Below, in pieces: positions 6,058-7,158 of a stretch of DNA of 7,158 bases (the stretch's first letter is position 1; the number at the start of each line of letters is the position of its first letter). The notes under the pieces were generated by a model, which worked only from the letters and a program-made list of their open reading frames with translations, was not told the origin of the DNA and ran no database searches. Both the position numbers and the translations under genes were made by a program. Source of the DNA: Candidatus Methylomirabilota bacterium (GTDB taxonomy: Bacteria > Methylomirabilota > Methylomirabilia > Methylomirabilales > Methylomirabilaceae); assembly GCA_016200385.1 (NCBI GenBank), contig JACQEV010000214.1, forward strand, positions 1 to 7,158, in the 5' to 3' direction.

Positions 6058-6996
6058 TCACTTGGGGCTACTGCTTTTTTCTATTCCATACTTGGCAAGC
6101 AGGCGACGATAGTCCCTCCCGTAAAACACCTTTAGCTTCACTTCCGGGTATAGCTCTCGGAACCGCCTGATCTTCCTATTTTTCTCCGTCACCAGACTCT
6201 GCTTCAGCGTCGTCAGCTCAATATAAAGGTCGACGTCAGGCAGATAGAAGTCTGGTGCAAAGGCCTCCGTCACTTTGCCGGTCTCATCCCAGCCGATCGC
6301 AAATGCCTTAGGCTCATACTCCCATCGTATCCGGTAAAAATCCAAAACCTTCGCAAACTCTTCTTCGCTGGGATGGGCGAAGGGTACCGATCTCGCCGTC
6401 TCGAGCCAATTCCCGATTTCCCGACCTTTCAAAAAAAGATCCGTGACCTCTACGGTCAGACGGATGATCTGTGCCGCTGCCTCCAGGCTCAGGCGATCGG
6501 TGTTCAGAATCAGATCGTAATGAGCGGGCGCGTCCCAGTCCTCGCCATAATGGTCCTGGATGAAGGCGCGTCGCGCCTCATCACTTTCCTGCACCAGGGT
6601 GACGGCGGATTGCTCGTCCATGCCTCGTTCTTCCATCAGGCGTTTGACCCGCTCTTTGGCTCCGGCCACCACCCTTACATGCAATGCTCCTGGGAAGTCG
6701 CAGAAAATGAACTGACCCCCCCTGCCAAGCACTACCAGATCTTTCTCGGCTGCCAGATTCGCGATCAGCGTCTGGAGGAGGTCCACGTGGACTCGGTCTT
6801 CTTCGCGGGCCTGTTCCCCCCGCTTAAAACTCTCTTCATCGAGCTCCTCGAAGTCCGCCCTGGATAGCCCGTGCTCCAGCATCAGCGGGACGAGCAACCC
6901 CTGATCCACGAGAGTGAACCCGAGGTCTTTCGCCAGCCGAGCCGCGATCTCGTCACCGCCGCTTCCGATCTGCCGTGAGATAGTGACGATAGCCAT
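6058..6996 (-). CDS. Cytidylate-kinase-like protein fused to a PD-(D/E)XK-like C-terminal domain
   Basis: The product has 312 residues. Residues 1-185 are a cytidylate-kinase-like P-loop domain. They contain the phosphate-binding SRQIGSGG (7-14), VDQGLL (30-35), the strand VVLGRGGQFIF (88-98) typical of this family, HVRVVAG (106-112) and YDLILNTDRLS (160-170). Family members resemble CMP kinase, but their true substrate is generally unproven. Residues 208-305 form a second domain: EEEFAKVLDFYRIRWEYEP, then FAPDFYLPDVDLYIELTT, then EKNRKIRRFRELYP and FYGRDYRRLL. Asp249, Glu260 and nearby Lys265/Lys272 look like a PD-(D/E)XK nuclease core, with ELT in place of ExK. From memory, a similar domain occurs at the N-terminus of some long bacterial Hpt proteins; here hpt is the next gene. 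The start is the ATG at 6996 with GAGG at 7003-7006 and a six-base gap. The open frame reaches a GTG at 7095 without an SD. No signal peptide or membrane segment is seen. Confidence 0.88.
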   Translation of the reverse strand: MAIVTISRQIGSGGDEIAARLAKDLGFTLVDQGLLVPLMLEHGLSRADFEELDEESFKRGEQAREEDRVHVDLLQTLIANLAAEKDLVVLGRGGQFIFCDFPGALHVRVVAGAKERVKRLMEERGMDEQSAVTLVQESDEARRAFIQDHYGEDWDAPAHYDLILNTDRLSLEAAAQIIRLTVEVTDLFLKGREIGNWLETARSVPFAHPSEEEFAKVLDFYRIRWEYEPKAFAIGWDETGKVTEAFAPDFYLPDVDLYIELTTLKQSLVTEKNRKIRRFRELYPEVKLKVFYGRDYRRLLAKYGIEKSSSPK

Positions 6997-7000
6997 CCAA

Positions 7001-7006
7001 TTCCTC
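7001..7006 (-). promoter_or_regulatory. Ribosome binding site deciding the kinase-like gene start
   Basis: GAGGAA on the complement strand, with six bases between GAGG and the ATG at 6996. It puts the start right at MAIVTISRQ, which is where the kinase fold begins. Confidence 0.65.
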
Positions 7007-7090
7007 GCATGGAATGCCCCGGAGAACCCGGTAAGCCACTTCCCGTTGGGGTCCGTCTCCGCCGGGACTGCGCGCAAGACTACTTGGGGC

Positions 7091-7107
7091 GACACTCGAA
7101 GAGTGTC
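7091..7107. repeat. Perfect seven-base-pair hairpin upstream of the kinase-like gene
   Basis: GACACTC, loop GAA, GAGTGTC. No T-run follows on either strand, so a terminator is unlikely. It lies about 95 bases upstream of the start at 6996 and could be an operator or leader structure. The same two heptamers occur as a wider inverted pair at 5156-5188. The rest of 6997-7158 shows no gene I can support. Confidence 0.4.
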
Positions 7108-7158
7108 TCAGAGGACTCCGCGTTGCGTGGCCGCGTGCGTCTCCTGTCTCGATGCAGG

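Noticed and set aside
6997..7095. 33-residue N-terminal extension of the kinase-like protein from a GTG at 7095
   Set aside because: No SD; the kinase fold begins exactly at the SD-backed ATG at 6996.

Overview
This is a GC-rich bacterial chromosomal window with housekeeping and unassigned genes and no phage, transposase or CRISPR signature. Shine-Dalgarno (SD) sites, sigma70-like boxes and a tRNA with an encoded CCA end point to a bacterium. The gene mix (a TMTC-type membrane glycosyltransferase with TPRs, a cytidylate-kinase-like protein with an extra C-terminal domain, and hpt) would fit an uncultured soil or sediment lineage such as Methylomirabilota/NC10 or Rokubacteria. That placement is a guess from memory, not a measurement.

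Layout. Positions 1-2442 are read leftwards. A good promoter (2413-2442) precedes a 64-residue unknown ORF, then tenA (thiaminase II), then an isocitrate lyase/PEP mutase superfamily lyase. At the left edge is the start of a secreted-protein gene that runs out of the window. A hairpin-containing dispersed-type repeat lies between tenA and the lyase gene. Positions 2619-4994 are read rightwards and hold one TMTC/DUF1736-TPR membrane protein gene, cut in two by a single in-frame TAG at 3585-3587. Positions 5045-7158 are again leftward: tRNA-Leu(CAA), hpt, and a cytidylate-kinase-like gene whose product carries a C-terminal PD-(D/E)XK-like domain.

How they work together. TenA salvages the pyrimidine half of thiamin. 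Hpt salvages hypoxanthine and guanine. The kinase-like protein upstream of hpt probably acts on a nucleotide or related substrate, so the right-hand third looks like a nucleotide-salvage neighbourhood. The lyase is a carbon-metabolism enzyme of uncertain substrate.

The two observations most worth following are the amber codon, which sits where the TMTC family normally has a tyrosine and is followed by an intact reading frame, and the kinase/nuclease-like fusion next to hpt. I see no clear new defence or mobile system.
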